A stretch of 64,000 bases of DNA from Algoriphagus aquimarinus (GTDB taxonomy: Bacteria > Bacteroidota > Bacteroidia > Cytophagales > Cyclobacteriaceae), in the NCBI RefSeq assembly GCF_007997215.1, contig NZ_VORW01000010.1, forward strand, positions 62,001-126,000, given 5' to 3'. The notes beneath the pieces are model-generated. The model was not told where the DNA came from and did no database searches. It saw only the letters and a program-made list of their open reading frames with translations. The position numbers and the translations under genes are program-made. Positions within the stretch are counted from its first letter, which is position 1. Each line of letters begins with the position of its first letter. This document shows, piece after piece, positions 35,876 to 44,079 of the stretch.

Positions 35876-37102
35876 AAAGGGTTGCTTCTCCAAGATCAAA
35901 TTGATGTATCTCCAGGAACCATACAATCCTAAAACAAACAGGATAAGTTGATTGCTGACATCCAATAAGTTTGAAGCTTTTCCAGATCGATTGACGTTTT
36001 CAATTCCAATGATTCCCATGATAAATACAGGAGCTAGCCAGCGAATTTCTATATACGATATGATCATGAGGGATATTACTAGCATGGTGAATAATTGAGC
36101 CCCACCTAGATAACCTAGTTCGCGACTTCCGAACTTTAAAAATCCCCATACTCCTAAAATTGGGAAAAACACTCCTAGTCCACATTGCCTGAATCCCGAA
36201 TAGATCATGTAGGCAAAATCCTTGATAAATTCTTGCAGAGTGAGTAAAGGGTCAAATAAAATTGATTCCACGTTGGTTTTAGGAAGGCTTGCCTCACCAT
36301 TTTCCTGAACATAGTCAAAGGTCTCTTCCCAGGAGACATGAGTGAATTCCGGTAGTTTGCCCGCGTTGAAATTAATTTGAGAAAGATACTGGCGTTGTGC
36401 CCAAGTCATTCCCATTTGCTGATTGGTATCTTTGTTGTCAAAACTTATGAACCCATTTGCCTGTATAGATGGTATATTCAAAACAAACCAAACTAGTATA
36501 GTGGACAGGGTGGCCAGGTATTCCTTCCTGAAAATACTTTTCTGGTGAAATACCAAAATTAATCCTGCTAAGATTATTGGGGAATAAATAATAACCATTT
36601 GCCTAGTAAAAAGTGAAGTAATCATGCATACTAATGCGTAAAGTGGTATCCTCTCCTGCCTTTTCACCAATACGAGATAAACTTCTGTAAAGAAGACGGT
36701 TAAAAGGCAAAAAAGCAGATTGTCATTGGTGCCTAAGAGAAAAGAACCAGAGAATAAATAGAATAATATATGATTTTTGAAATTTTGAGACTTAAAATTC
36801 AATCTCCGGTTAAGGTAAAAATATAAAAATATCACACCTGCTAGACTCACAATTCTCAGTGCAAAATAACTGGGGAAAATGAAGCTTAGAGGATAAACTA
36901 GAAGGGAATAAGGAAGAGAGAAGTTTCCCTTTTGAATAAGCCAATAATAGCCTTCCTTGTTTCCTTCGCTAAGGTATAATGACATCAAGCCCTCATCTCC
37001 AATACCCGGAGCCAGAATAAATAGCCAGTATACAATGCTTAATGCGGCGTAAAAAAATACTAAATATTTTAATGCCTGATTAGGGGCAGGAAGTTTTGCC
37101 AT
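35861..37102 (-). CDS. Multi-pass membrane protein, GT-C-like (GT39/GT83-type) candidate
   Basis: A 413-residue membrane protein with about 10-11 hydrophobic segments. After the first segment, ILAPGIGDEGLMSLYLSEGN carries an acidic pair in the first outer loop, the position of the catalytic acidic residue in GT-C glycosyltransferases such as dolichyl- or undecaprenyl-phosphate sugar transferases. Large outer loop near 225-290, then five more segments. GT-C membership is inferred from topology and that motif only. It is the only minus-strand gene between 1 and 45 kb, converges on the GT8 gene with a 15-base overlap and diverges from the gene at 37197. Confidence 0.55.
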   Translation of the reverse strand: MAKLPAPNQALKYLVFFYAALSIVYWLFILAPGIGDEGLMSLYLSEGNKEGYYWLIQKGNFSLPYSLLVYPLSFIFPSYFALRIVSLAGVIFLYFYLNRRLNFKSQNFKNHILFYLFSGSFLLGTNDNLLFCLLTVFFTEVYLVLVKRQERIPLYALVCMITSLFTRQMVIIYSPIILAGLILVFHQKSIFRKEYLATLSTILVWFVLNIPSIQANGFISFDNKDTNQQMGMTWAQRQYLSQINFNAGKLPEFTHVSWEETFDYVQENGEASLPKTNVESILFDPLLTLQEFIKDFAYMIYSGFRQCGLGVFFPILGVWGFLKFGSRELGYLGGAQLFTMLVISLMIISYIEIRWLAPVFIMGIIGIENVNRSGKASNLLDVSNQLILFVLGLYGSWRYINLILEKQPFLSLV

Positions 37103-37196
37103 TTTTACCTTATACTAAGAGTTTTTACAATAATATTAGATTGAAAAATAAATTCTAAATAATCACCAATATATTAGGCTATAAAAAATTTGAGAT

Positions 37197-38195
37197 TTGT
37201 TAAATATACAAGATAATATTTTAGTTATTGGAATAGGGTCTATCGGTACTAGGCATGTTTCTAATCTATTGTCATTGGGGTATGACAGGATTACTTTGAT
37301 CACTGGGAGAAAAGAATTCCCATCACACTGGCCTGACTTTCCTGTTTATCCAGACTTTACAAGCATTCCAAATATTTCAGAATTTACTCATGCTTTTGTC
37401 TGTTCACCCACAGCCAGTCATGTGGGGCATTTGAAAGAACTGCTAAAGACAAAGGTTTCTAAAATATATTTGGAGAAGCCTATCAGCCACAACTTGGATG
37501 ATTTGGAGCAATTCAAAACCGCATCGGAGCAAGGAGTTCAAATACTAGTAGGCTTTGACCTTCATTTTGATCCAGGCTTGACCAGAGTCAGAAAACTTCT
37601 GCATGATAAAGCCATCGGGAAAGTTTATTCCGCCAATGCCTTTGTAGGTCAGTACTTGCCAGATTGGAGACCTTACGAAGACCATAGAAAAGGTATGAGC
37701 GCTTCTCTCCAACGTGGGGGAGGTGTGATGCTTGATTTAATACATGAATTTGATTACCTGATTTGGTTGCTAGGAAGCGTACAAAGTGTTTCGGCCATCT
37801 ATCAAGAAAATCCGGAATTAGAAATTGAAACTGAGGATGTTGCAGATGTATTGATCCGATTCGAATCTGGTGCTACCGGAACAATCCATTTGGATTATCA
37901 TCAGCGTGTACTGATCCGAAACTGTGTTTTTACTGGCGCTCTTGGAACTATTAAATGGGATTTAGCTGCCCGCACAGTAACTCTCACCTTATCGGATAAA
38001 AAGGAAGAAATGTTTGATTTTTCTAGTTTCGAGAGAAATGACAGGTATTTAGAAATTGCAAAAGCTTTCATGAACGCAGAATCAGATGATAGAATTTGTA
38101 CCTTTGAGCATGGGTTAGAAAGCCTTCAACTTGTAATGGCATCCAAAATTTCCAGTCAATCCAATACCATATTAAAATCCCCATTATTTAAATGA
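37197..38195 (+). CDS. Gfo/Idh/MocA family oxidoreductase
   Basis: A 332-residue NAD(P)-dependent oxidoreductase. Rossmann motif IGIGSIGTRHVSNLL near residue 11-25, the family's EKPIS near 92, and C-terminal domain with GGGVMLDLIHEFDYLIWLLG near 178, where the HEFDY histidine is the usual catalytic position. Start TTG at 37197 is supported by the Rossmann motif being the right distance away. It overlaps the neuA-type gene by four bases and so is very likely part of the nonulosonic acid pathway. Its substrate is not known; a precursor of a modified sugar is likely. Confidence 0.85.
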   Translation: MLNIQDNILVIGIGSIGTRHVSNLLSLGYDRITLITGRKEFPSHWPDFPVYPDFTSIPNISEFTHAFVCSPTASHVGHLKELLKTKVSKIYLEKPISHNLDDLEQFKTASEQGVQILVGFDLHFDPGLTRVRKLLHDKAIGKVYSANAFVGQYLPDWRPYEDHRKGMSASLQRGGGVMLDLIHEFDYLIWLLGSVQSVSAIYQENPELEIETEDVADVLIRFESGATGTIHLDYHQRVLIRNCVFTGALGTIKWDLAARTVTLTLSDKKEEMFDFSSFERNDRYLEIAKAFMNAESDDRICTFEHGLESLQLVMASKISSQSNTILKSPLFK

Positions 38196-38887
38196 TTTTA
38201 GCTACAATTTGCTGCCGCGGAGGATCCAAAGGTGTTCCGAATAAAAATCTACGGCTAATGCATGGAATTCCTTTAATTGGCCATACGATTGTCCAGGCTC
38301 AGCAAAGTGAATTGATTGCAGATTTGATTATCTCCACAGATTCCCAACAAATTGCTGATACAGCCAAAGAATTTGGAGCAAAAGTGCCTTTCATGAGACC
38401 TGATGATTTAGCCTCTGATTCTGCTAGCAAGTGGCCTGTATTCATACATGCACTTGAGTTTTACGAAAAAGAGTATGGTGTAGAAGTAGAGTACTTGGTA
38501 GATCTGGATGTCACAGTTCCTTTGAAAACGCCTCTTGATATAGACGGCGCTATTCAACTTGCTTTGGATAATCCTTCCACAGAAGTAGTGATTACCGGCT
38601 ATGAGCCAGAAAGAAATCCTTATTTCAACATGATGGAAATCAGGGAAGATGGATTAGCTGAAATCGTAAAAAAATCTGAGAAACCTATCGTAAGAAGACA
38701 AGATGCACCTGATGTCTATAGTCTCTCACCTGCTGCTTTTGTGATCAAAAAGTCAGCACTTTATAACTATCCTCATTGGAGTAAAGCGCCCTGTAGAATA
38801 TTCCCTATTCCTAGAGAAAGAGCTATCGATATAGATTCACTGTTGGATTTTGAATTGGTGGAGTTTTTAATGGGTAAAAAACAATAG
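38192..38887 (+). CDS. Acylneuraminate cytidylyltransferase-like (CMP-nonulosonate synthetase, NeuA/LegF type)
   Basis: A 231-residue cytidylyltransferase. The CTP-binding start ILATICCRGGSKGVPNKNLR is diagnostic, followed by HGIPLIGHTIVQAQQS, FMRPDDLASDSASKWPVFIH near 69 and VDLDVTVPLKTPLDI near 102. It would activate a nonulosonic acid (sialic, legionaminic or related) with CMP. Starts in an ATGA overlap with the oxidoreductase. NeuB- and NeuC-type genes follow within 3.3 kb. Whether the substrate is Neu5Ac or a legionaminic acid cannot be told, but the ptmE/legB genes favour the latter. Confidence 0.85.
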   Translation: MILATICCRGGSKGVPNKNLRLMHGIPLIGHTIVQAQQSELIADLIISTDSQQIADTAKEFGAKVPFMRPDDLASDSASKWPVFIHALEFYEKEYGVEVEYLVDLDVTVPLKTPLDIDGAIQLALDNPSTEVVITGYEPERNPYFNMMEIREDGLAEIVKKSEKPIVRRQDAPDVYSLSPAAFVIKKSALYNYPHWSKAPCRIFPIPRERAIDIDSLLDFELVEFLMGKKQ

Positions 38888-38936
38888 TTATATCCGGAAT
38901 TGCCCCAGTAAAAACGACCTATTATAGATTGAAAAC

Positions 38937-39030
38937 TAGCCTTGAGGCTACTTCGGACTCCGGTCTTCGGTCTTCCCTCTCCTCAAGCAAAATAAATAAT
39001 ACAACTGGCAAGATCCGATAGCTATCGGAT
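38937..39030. repeat. Palindrome-containing spacer between neuA-type and SDR genes
   Basis: The 140-base gap contains a perfect 14-bp palindrome TAGCCTTGAGGCTA (38937-38950), a CTTCGG-rich stretch with repeated CGGTCTTCGGTCTT, and a perfect 18-bp palindrome ATCCGATAGCTATCGGAT (39013-39030) that overlaps the first possible ATG of the next gene. The core CCGATAGCTATCGG also occurs, with one change, at 496-509. These look like members of small dispersed palindromic repeat families. No terminator T-tract follows. Confidence 0.55.
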
Positions 39031-39040
39031 GAGGATGATA

Positions 39041-39856
39041 ATGAAAAACTTTGATAAACATATGAACGATATTTTTAACCTAAGTGATAAAACTGTTTTA
39101 ATCACCGGTGGAGCAGGATTATTAGGTCCTGAAATGGCTTTAGCATTACTTGAAAAAGGTGCTACCGTAGTCATGGCCGATTTGGATAAAAGCAAGTGCG
39201 ATGCAATCATCGCTGAGAAATCCTGGCAAGAGCTACCTGTTATTGGAATTGGTCTGGATGTGGCTTCTTCCCAGTCTTGGAAAGATGCCTTAAAACTCAT
39301 CTTGGACAAATACGGCAAAATCGATGTCTTAATTAATGGTGCCGCCAGCACCAATCAATCTAAGACTGCAAATTTTGAAGCTGGATTTGAGGACTTTCCT
39401 GAGGAAGATTGGGATAGGATTATGGACATCAATCTAAAAGGAGTTTTCTTAGGTTGTCAGGTAATCGGAAAGCAAATGCTCACGCAGGGTAAGGGTAATA
39501 TTATTAATATTGCGAGTCTTTACGGGGTGGTTAGTCCCAATCATAGAATTTACCCAGGTACTGGTATTTTCCAGCCTGTTGCCTATAGCGTTAGCAAGCA
39601 AGGTGTTATTGCCCTCACCAAGTACTTAGCCACCTTATGGGCCGACAAGCAAATTCGGGTAAATTCCCTTACTCCAGGTGGTGTATGGAATGGGCACGAA
39701 GGCTTGTTTTATGAAAGATATAAGCAACTTAACCCTTCTGGGGATATGGCTCATAAGTCTGATATGAATGGGGGTATAGTATTTTTGGCATCTGAGGCTT
39801 CCAAACATATAGTGGGACACAATTTAATTATTGACGGAGGTTACTCCGTATGGTAA
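39041..39856 (+). CDS. Short-chain dehydrogenase/reductase (PtmA-like context)
   Basis: A 271-residue classical SDR: cofactor motif TGGAGLLG near residue 22, GLDVASSQSW, NGAAST near 105, catalytic YSVSK near 186 and VNSLTPGGVWN near 210. Several in-frame ATGs exist (39029, 39035, 39041); I prefer 39041 because the earlier ones lie in a palindrome and GAGG precedes this one, but the choice is uncertain. Campylobacter ptm clusters carry an SDR (PtmA) beside the legionaminic acid genes, so the same role is possible. The end overlaps no frame-consistent neighbour; neuB starts 13 bases on. Confidence 0.85.
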   Translation: MKNFDKHMNDIFNLSDKTVLITGGAGLLGPEMALALLEKGATVVMADLDKSKCDAIIAEKSWQELPVIGIGLDVASSQSWKDALKLILDKYGKIDVLINGAASTNQSKTANFEAGFEDFPEEDWDRIMDINLKGVFLGCQVIGKQMLTQGKGNIINIASLYGVVSPNHRIYPGTGIFQPVAYSVSKQGVIALTKYLATLWADKQIRVNSLTPGGVWNGHEGLFYERYKQLNPSGDMAHKSDMNGGIVFLASEASKHIVGHNLIIDGGYSVW

Positions 39857-39869
39857 AATCTACAAGCAA

Positions 39870-40913
39870 ATGAATAAACCTTATATAGAAATAGCTGGAC
39901 GCAAAATAGGCTATGATTTTCCTCCTTTAGTGATAGCCGAAATTGGGATCAACCATGGTGGCTCACTTGAAGTAGCAAAGGAAATGGTAGATTCTGCTAA
40001 GCGCGCAGGAGTAGAAATGGTGAAGCATCAGACGCATATTGTAGATGATGAAATGAGCCGGGAAGCAAAAAACACTATTCCTTCTCACACCAAAGAAAGT
40101 ATTTATGAAATCATGCAAACCTGCGCGCTATCTGAGCAGGAAGAGCTGGAGTTTAAAGAATATGTGGAGGCACAGGGGATGATTTTCGTATCAACTCCTT
40201 TTTCTCGTGCAGCTGCAGATAGACTGATTTCCTGGGATGTAGAAGGATTTAAAATAGGTTCTGGCGAGTGTAATAACCATCCTTTGCTGGAGCACATAGC
40301 ATCCTTTGGGAAGCCTATGATTCTAAGTACAGGAATGAATGATTTGGCCAGCGTAGCAAAGTCAGTGGCTATACTGGAAAAGCACAAGGTGCCTTTTGCC
40401 TTGCTTCATACTACCAATTTATACCCTACACCAAACCACTTGGTTAGATTAGGAGCGATGGCTCAGCTTCAGGAAGCTTTTCCTCAGGCAGTAATCGGCC
40501 TGAGTGATCATACGATTACCAATCATGCCTGCTTTGGCGCAGTGGCTCTGGGAGCTTCCATTTTGGAAAGGCACTTTACGGATCACATGCAAAGACAAGG
40601 TCCAGACATCGTTTGCTCTATGGATGAGCAAGCCTGTACTGAATTGATCGAGGGTTCGCAAATCATCCAATTGCAAAGAGGCGGAGACAAAAAGGCAGTA
40701 GCAGAGGAGCAAGCAACAATAGACTTCGCCTTTGCTACCGTATGTACCATCCGACCTATTCAGGCAGGAGAGCTATTTACAAAAGAAAATATCTGGGTAA
40801 AAAGACCTGGTAAAGGCGGTATTTTAGCCGAATACTTTGAGTCTATTCTGGGCAAAACAGCTACAGAAGATTTAGAAGTGGATATTCAGGTTCAGTGGAA
40901 AAGTATTAAATAA
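39870..40913 (+). CDS. neuB: N-acetylneuraminate/legionaminate synthase (NeuB family)
   Basis: A 347-residue NeuB-type synthase that condenses phosphoenolpyruvate with a 6-carbon N-acetylated amino sugar to give a nonulosonic acid. Motifs: VIAEIGINHGGSLEVAKEMV near 21, VKHQTH near 50, FKIGSGECNNHPLLE near 125, LLHTTNLYPTP near 172, IGLSDHT near 204 and ERHFT near 230. The C-terminal SAF antifreeze-like domain spans about 285-345 with GELFTKENIWVKRPG. The ATG at 39870 is preferred to 39831, which lies inside the preceding gene. Neighbours neuA- and neuC-type confirm the pathway. Confidence 0.93.
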   Translation: MNKPYIEIAGRKIGYDFPPLVIAEIGINHGGSLEVAKEMVDSAKRAGVEMVKHQTHIVDDEMSREAKNTIPSHTKESIYEIMQTCALSEQEELEFKEYVEAQGMIFVSTPFSRAAADRLISWDVEGFKIGSGECNNHPLLEHIASFGKPMILSTGMNDLASVAKSVAILEKHKVPFALLHTTNLYPTPNHLVRLGAMAQLQEAFPQAVIGLSDHTITNHACFGAVALGASILERHFTDHMQRQGPDIVCSMDEQACTELIEGSQIIQLQRGGDKKAVAEEQATIDFAFATVCTIRPIQAGELFTKENIWVKRPGKGGILAEYFESILGKTATEDLEVDIQVQWKSIK

Positions 40914-40935
40914 AACACATCAATAAGTAGTTAAA

Positions 40936-41029
40936 AAAATGAAATCGAGCATGACTATAAAGTCACAAATTGGGCTGATTATCACCCATGCGAGATTCCA
41001 TCTGACCATTAAAAACCAATTATAAACAG
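40936..41029. repeat. Spacer element homologous to the 420-537 gap, without palindromes
   Basis: The 116-base gap before the neuC-type gene contains, in order, ATGAAATCGAGC, ATGACT, GTCA, GCGAGATT, ACC and AATTATAAACAGATGAAAG; the same blocks frame the gap before wbpD at 416-546. Both copies end in the ATGAAAG start of the downstream gene. In this copy the blocks are joined directly and form a 28-codon frame (40939-41025, MKSSMTIKSQIGLIITHARF then HLTIKNQL). I treat it as a duplicated gene-start region, not a proven gene. Confidence 0.55.
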
Positions 41030-42172
41030 ATGAAAGTATTTGTACTCATAGAAAGAAGAGCTGATTATAGTAGATATAAGCCAATCTTAGAAAGAATGAC
41101 AGCTGATCCATTCTTTGAAATTTACCTAGTAGTGACGGGTATATGCCTGTTGGATCTTCATGGTAAAGATGTCAACTATATAGAAGATGACGGATTTACT
41201 ATAGATGCCAAAATCCCAATGTTTGACTCCAATGCACCTGATTCAGGAGCTGAAATGGTTCGTTCCATGGCTAGAGTCTTGACAGGAGTGACCTATGAGT
41301 TGGAGAAATCTAAACCTGATTTGGTTCTATCTGGCTTTGATATCGGAGGAAACTTTGCCGTGACTGTTGCAGCTGCACATATGAATATCCCTGTAGCACA
41401 CATTCAAGGTGGAGAAGTAACGGGAAGCATAGATGAATCTATCAGACATGCGATGACTAAGTTCTCCCACATTCACTTTCCTGCCACTGAAGATGCAGAA
41501 AAGAGATTGATTAGACTTGGGGAAAATCCAAAAGATATTCACGTAGTAGGCTGCCCATCTATCGATGTATTGGTCAATACTCCTACCATGGATGCTTCCG
41601 AATTGGAAAAAGAGTTTGGCCTGGATTTCTCAAAACCTTTTGTGTTGGTAATTCAGCATCCCGTGACTACGGAGGCTATGTCTTCTATTGATCAAATCAG
41701 AGAGACACTCAAGGCTCTGAAAAACATAGATGCTCAAGTGGTTTTCCTTCTGCCTAATAACGATGCAGGACATTCTAAAATCATTGAGGAAATCAAATCC
41801 TCAGGATTCAAGTGGATACCTTCTCTTCCTACGCTGAAATTTGTCAATCTGTACAGAAACGCATGGGCTTTGGTAGGTAACTCTAGCTCTGGAATCCATG
41901 AAACTCCTACTTTAAAAATTCCTGCTATCAATATAGGGAATAGACAAATGGGTAGAGAGCGTGCTTCCAATGTATTAGATGTACCAAATGATGCTGCTCA
42001 AATAGAGAAAGCAATTCATAAAGCATTATTTGATGAATCGTTTAGAAAAGAAGTCTCTGAAATAAAGAACCCATACGGAGAAGGAAATTCTGCTAAACAA
42101 ATCGTGGACATTCTCAAAAATATAGACCTTTCAAGTGTCAGCATTCAAAAAATCTTTTACGAAGGAAAGTAA
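41030..42172 (+). CDS. neuC: Hydrolysing UDP/GDP-N-acetylhexosamine 2-epimerase (NeuC/LegG type)
   Basis: A 380-residue GT-B-like epimerase that releases the nucleotide while inverting C2, producing the free sugar that NeuB uses. Start MKVFVLIERRADYSRYKPIL, then LVLSGFDIGGNFAVTVAAAH near 100, AHIQGGEVTGSIDESIRHAM near 124, SHIHFPATEDAEKRLI near 146, VVGCPSIDVL and the nucleotide-binding VGNSSSGIHETPTLKIPAIN near 282, then IGNRQMGRERASNV. The accompanying guanylyltransferase-like and LegB-like genes suggest a GDP-linked 2,4-diacetamido substrate as in legionaminic acid synthesis, but a UDP-GlcNAc substrate remains possible. Confidence 0.9.
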   Translation: MKVFVLIERRADYSRYKPILERMTADPFFEIYLVVTGICLLDLHGKDVNYIEDDGFTIDAKIPMFDSNAPDSGAEMVRSMARVLTGVTYELEKSKPDLVLSGFDIGGNFAVTVAAAHMNIPVAHIQGGEVTGSIDESIRHAMTKFSHIHFPATEDAEKRLIRLGENPKDIHVVGCPSIDVLVNTPTMDASELEKEFGLDFSKPFVLVIQHPVTTEAMSSIDQIRETLKALKNIDAQVVFLLPNNDAGHSKIIEEIKSSGFKWIPSLPTLKFVNLYRNAWALVGNSSSGIHETPTLKIPAINIGNRQMGRERASNVLDVPNDAAQIEKAIHKALFDESFRKEVSEIKNPYGEGNSAKQIVDILKNIDLSSVSIQKIFYEGK

Positions 42173-43004
42173 AATCTTACTACTCGGTGGAAATGGCTAT
42201 CTAGGTAGCCATTTCTCCGCCGTTTTAGAAAAGATTGGCTTTTCGAATATCTTCATAGGCTCCAGAAAAGGAGAAGCTGCACGTCATCTGAAGTTGGATA
42301 TATGCACACCCGAATCTGTACAGTTGATTAGGGAAGAGAAATTTGACTTTATCTTCAATTTCACTGGCCAAATCAGCCGGCCTATACAAGCTTGCCTTCT
42401 TCAAAACACCTTAGGTATCCAACACCTGATTCAGGCTTGTGCTGAGCACACCAAACTGATTCAATTGTCAAGTGTAGGCGTGTATGGCTCAGGAGATTTT
42501 GTAGATGAATCTCATGCCTGTCAACCCGAAACTCCTTACTCCACACTCAAGTTGGCTGCTGAAGAGTTGATCTTGGCAGGGATGAACCCGGAAAACAGAT
42601 TGATCCTTAGGCTATCCAATATTTATGGATCCACTCAGCCTAAAGGTGTTTTTGCCTATTTGCTGAGATCTGGACTCTCTGATCAGGTGCTTGACTTCAA
42701 TAATGACGGAAGTCTATTCCGCTTTTTTCTTCATGTCGAGGATTTGTCCCAGGCAATGTCCCAGGTGATGGAGAGCATGGAATGGGGGAAAACTCCGATT
42801 TTGAATATGGTAGGCAGCGATTATTTCAATGTGCATCAATTGATTGACTTGTTCGAGAAAAACCTAGGCTTCCACTACCAAAGGAATTTTGAGCCTATCA
42901 AGCCTTATGATAATATGATGAAAATATCAGATAAAATCTTCAGAGACTTAACTGGTTTTCAAGAAAGCTTTACCTTAGAAACATACATCAAGGAATTAGT
43001 TTAA
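42135..43004 (+). CDS. NAD-dependent epimerase/dehydratase (extended SDR)
   Basis: A 289-residue extended SDR: cofactor motif LLGGNGYLGSHFS near residue 16, IFNFTGQISRPIQ, the catalytic serine region IQLSSVGVYGSGD near 112 and YSTLKLAAEEL near 136 (YxxxK), then NRLILRLSNIYGSTQPKGVF. The start is a GTG, 38 bases inside the neuC-type gene; no later start keeps the Rossmann motif. It may modify or reduce an intermediate of the nonulosonic acid or of the nucleotide sugar, but the reaction cannot be read from sequence. Confidence 0.8.
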   Translation: MSAFKKSFTKESKILLLGGNGYLGSHFSAVLEKIGFSNIFIGSRKGEAARHLKLDICTPESVQLIREEKFDFIFNFTGQISRPIQACLLQNTLGIQHLIQACAEHTKLIQLSSVGVYGSGDFVDESHACQPETPYSTLKLAAEELILAGMNPENRLILRLSNIYGSTQPKGVFAYLLRSGLSDQVLDFNNDGSLFRFFLHVEDLSQAMSQVMESMEWGKTPILNMVGSDYFNVHQLIDLFEKNLGFHYQRNFEPIKPYDNMMKISDKIFRDLTGFQESFTLETYIKELV

Positions 43005-43005
43005 T

Positions 43006-44079
43006 ATGTTTATTGATAAAGATAAAATCAACCTTTTCACAGCTGCTCAAGATATATCAATTCGTGAAGCAATGCGACTTATTGAGGCAAATAAGAGGGG
43101 GCTCATTTTTGTATTAAATGCTGATGACAAGTTAGTTGGTTCTGTAAGTGATGGTGATATCCGTAGAGGAATATTAAATGGCTGTCAGTTAGATGATCAA
43201 CTTTCTACGGTCATGAATTCCAATCCCTTTACTGTTTCCATTCAGGAGCAGAAAACCTTGGATATGAAGCAGATTACCGAGCAGGGAATTAAACTCGTCC
43301 CGGTGATAGATGCCCAGGGGAAAATACACCATTTTCTTTCCTCAGAACCTGAAAAAGCCAGCCCAACGATTGAAAACCCGGTAGTGCTGATGGTAGGAGG
43401 GAGAGGAATTCGATTAGAACCCCTCACTCAAAACATCCCAAAACCACTGCTCAAGGTAGGTAACAAGCCTATTTTGCAAACCATACTAGAGAGGCTTCAT
43501 CTTTTCGGGTTTAGGAATGTTTACCTCTGTACCAATTACTTGTCAGAAAGCATTGAAGCGTTTTGTGGAGATGGTTCTTCTTTTGGGCTTAGCATTCGAT
43601 ATTTCAAAGAAGATAAAAAACTAGGAACTATCGGAGCTGTCAAATACCTAGAAGATCAGCTTAAGCTTCCATTTCTAGTGATGAATGGAGATCTGTTAAC
43701 TTCCTTGAATTACAAGTCAGTACTTGATTTTCACATAGAAAATAACGCCAAACTGACCATTGGTAGCGCTTCCTACGAAGCCAAAGTGCCTTATGGAGTA
43801 TTGCAGACGGAAGGTTTTCATGTAACCTCCATTTTAGAAAAGCCAACTTACTCATTCCGAATCAGTGGTGGAATCTATGCATTAAGTCCAGAAGTACTAA
43901 GTCACATCCCAAAGGGTAATTTTTATGACATTACAGATCTGATGGATGTGCTTCTAAGAGAGAAGCAATCTGTCGTCGCATTCCCTATAGAAGAGTACTG
44001 GCTCGATATAGGCCAACATCAAGACTACGAAAAAGCCAATCTTGATTATAAAAATCTATTTAATAAATCAAATTCATGA
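43006..44079 (+). CDS. ptmE: CBS-domain sugar-phosphate nucleotidyltransferase (PtmE-type, GlcN-1-P guanylyltransferase)
   Basis: A 357-residue fusion. Two CBS domains occupy about residues 5-118 (ISIREAMRLIEANKRGLIFV, SVSDGDIRRGIL, LVPVIDAQGKIH). A nucleotidyltransferase domain follows from ~128 with VLMVGGRGIRLEPLTQNIPK, PLLKVGNKPILQTI, LVMNGDLLTSL near 225 and YWLDIGQHQDYEKA near 331. The same architecture is found in PtmE of Campylobacter jejuni, which makes GDP-GlcN for legionaminic acid synthesis. CBS domains often sense nucleotides, so feedback control is likely. Adjacent legB- and legG-like genes agree with the assignment. Confidence 0.88.
   Translation: MFIDKDKINLFTAAQDISIREAMRLIEANKRGLIFVLNADDKLVGSVSDGDIRRGILNGCQLDDQLSTVMNSNPFTVSIQEQKTLDMKQITEQGIKLVPVIDAQGKIHHFLSSEPEKASPTIENPVVLMVGGRGIRLEPLTQNIPKPLLKVGNKPILQTILERLHLFGFRNVYLCTNYLSESIEAFCGDGSSFGLSIRYFKEDKKLGTIGAVKYLEDQLKLPFLVMNGDLLTSLNYKSVLDFHIENNAKLTIGSASYEAKVPYGVLQTEGFHVTSILEKPTYSFRISGGIYALSPEVLSHIPKGNFYDITDLMDVLLREKQSVVAFPIEEYWLDIGQHQDYEKANLDYKNLFNKSNS

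Noticed and set aside
39831-39869. Upstream extension of neuB
   Set aside because: It lies within the SDR coding end, and NeuB homology begins only after the ATG at 39870.
40939-41025. 28-codon frame before the neuC-type gene as a real gene
   Set aside because: The related gap at 416-537 breaks the frame with palindromes, so the sequence seems to be conserved for something other than this peptide; kept only as a repeat element.
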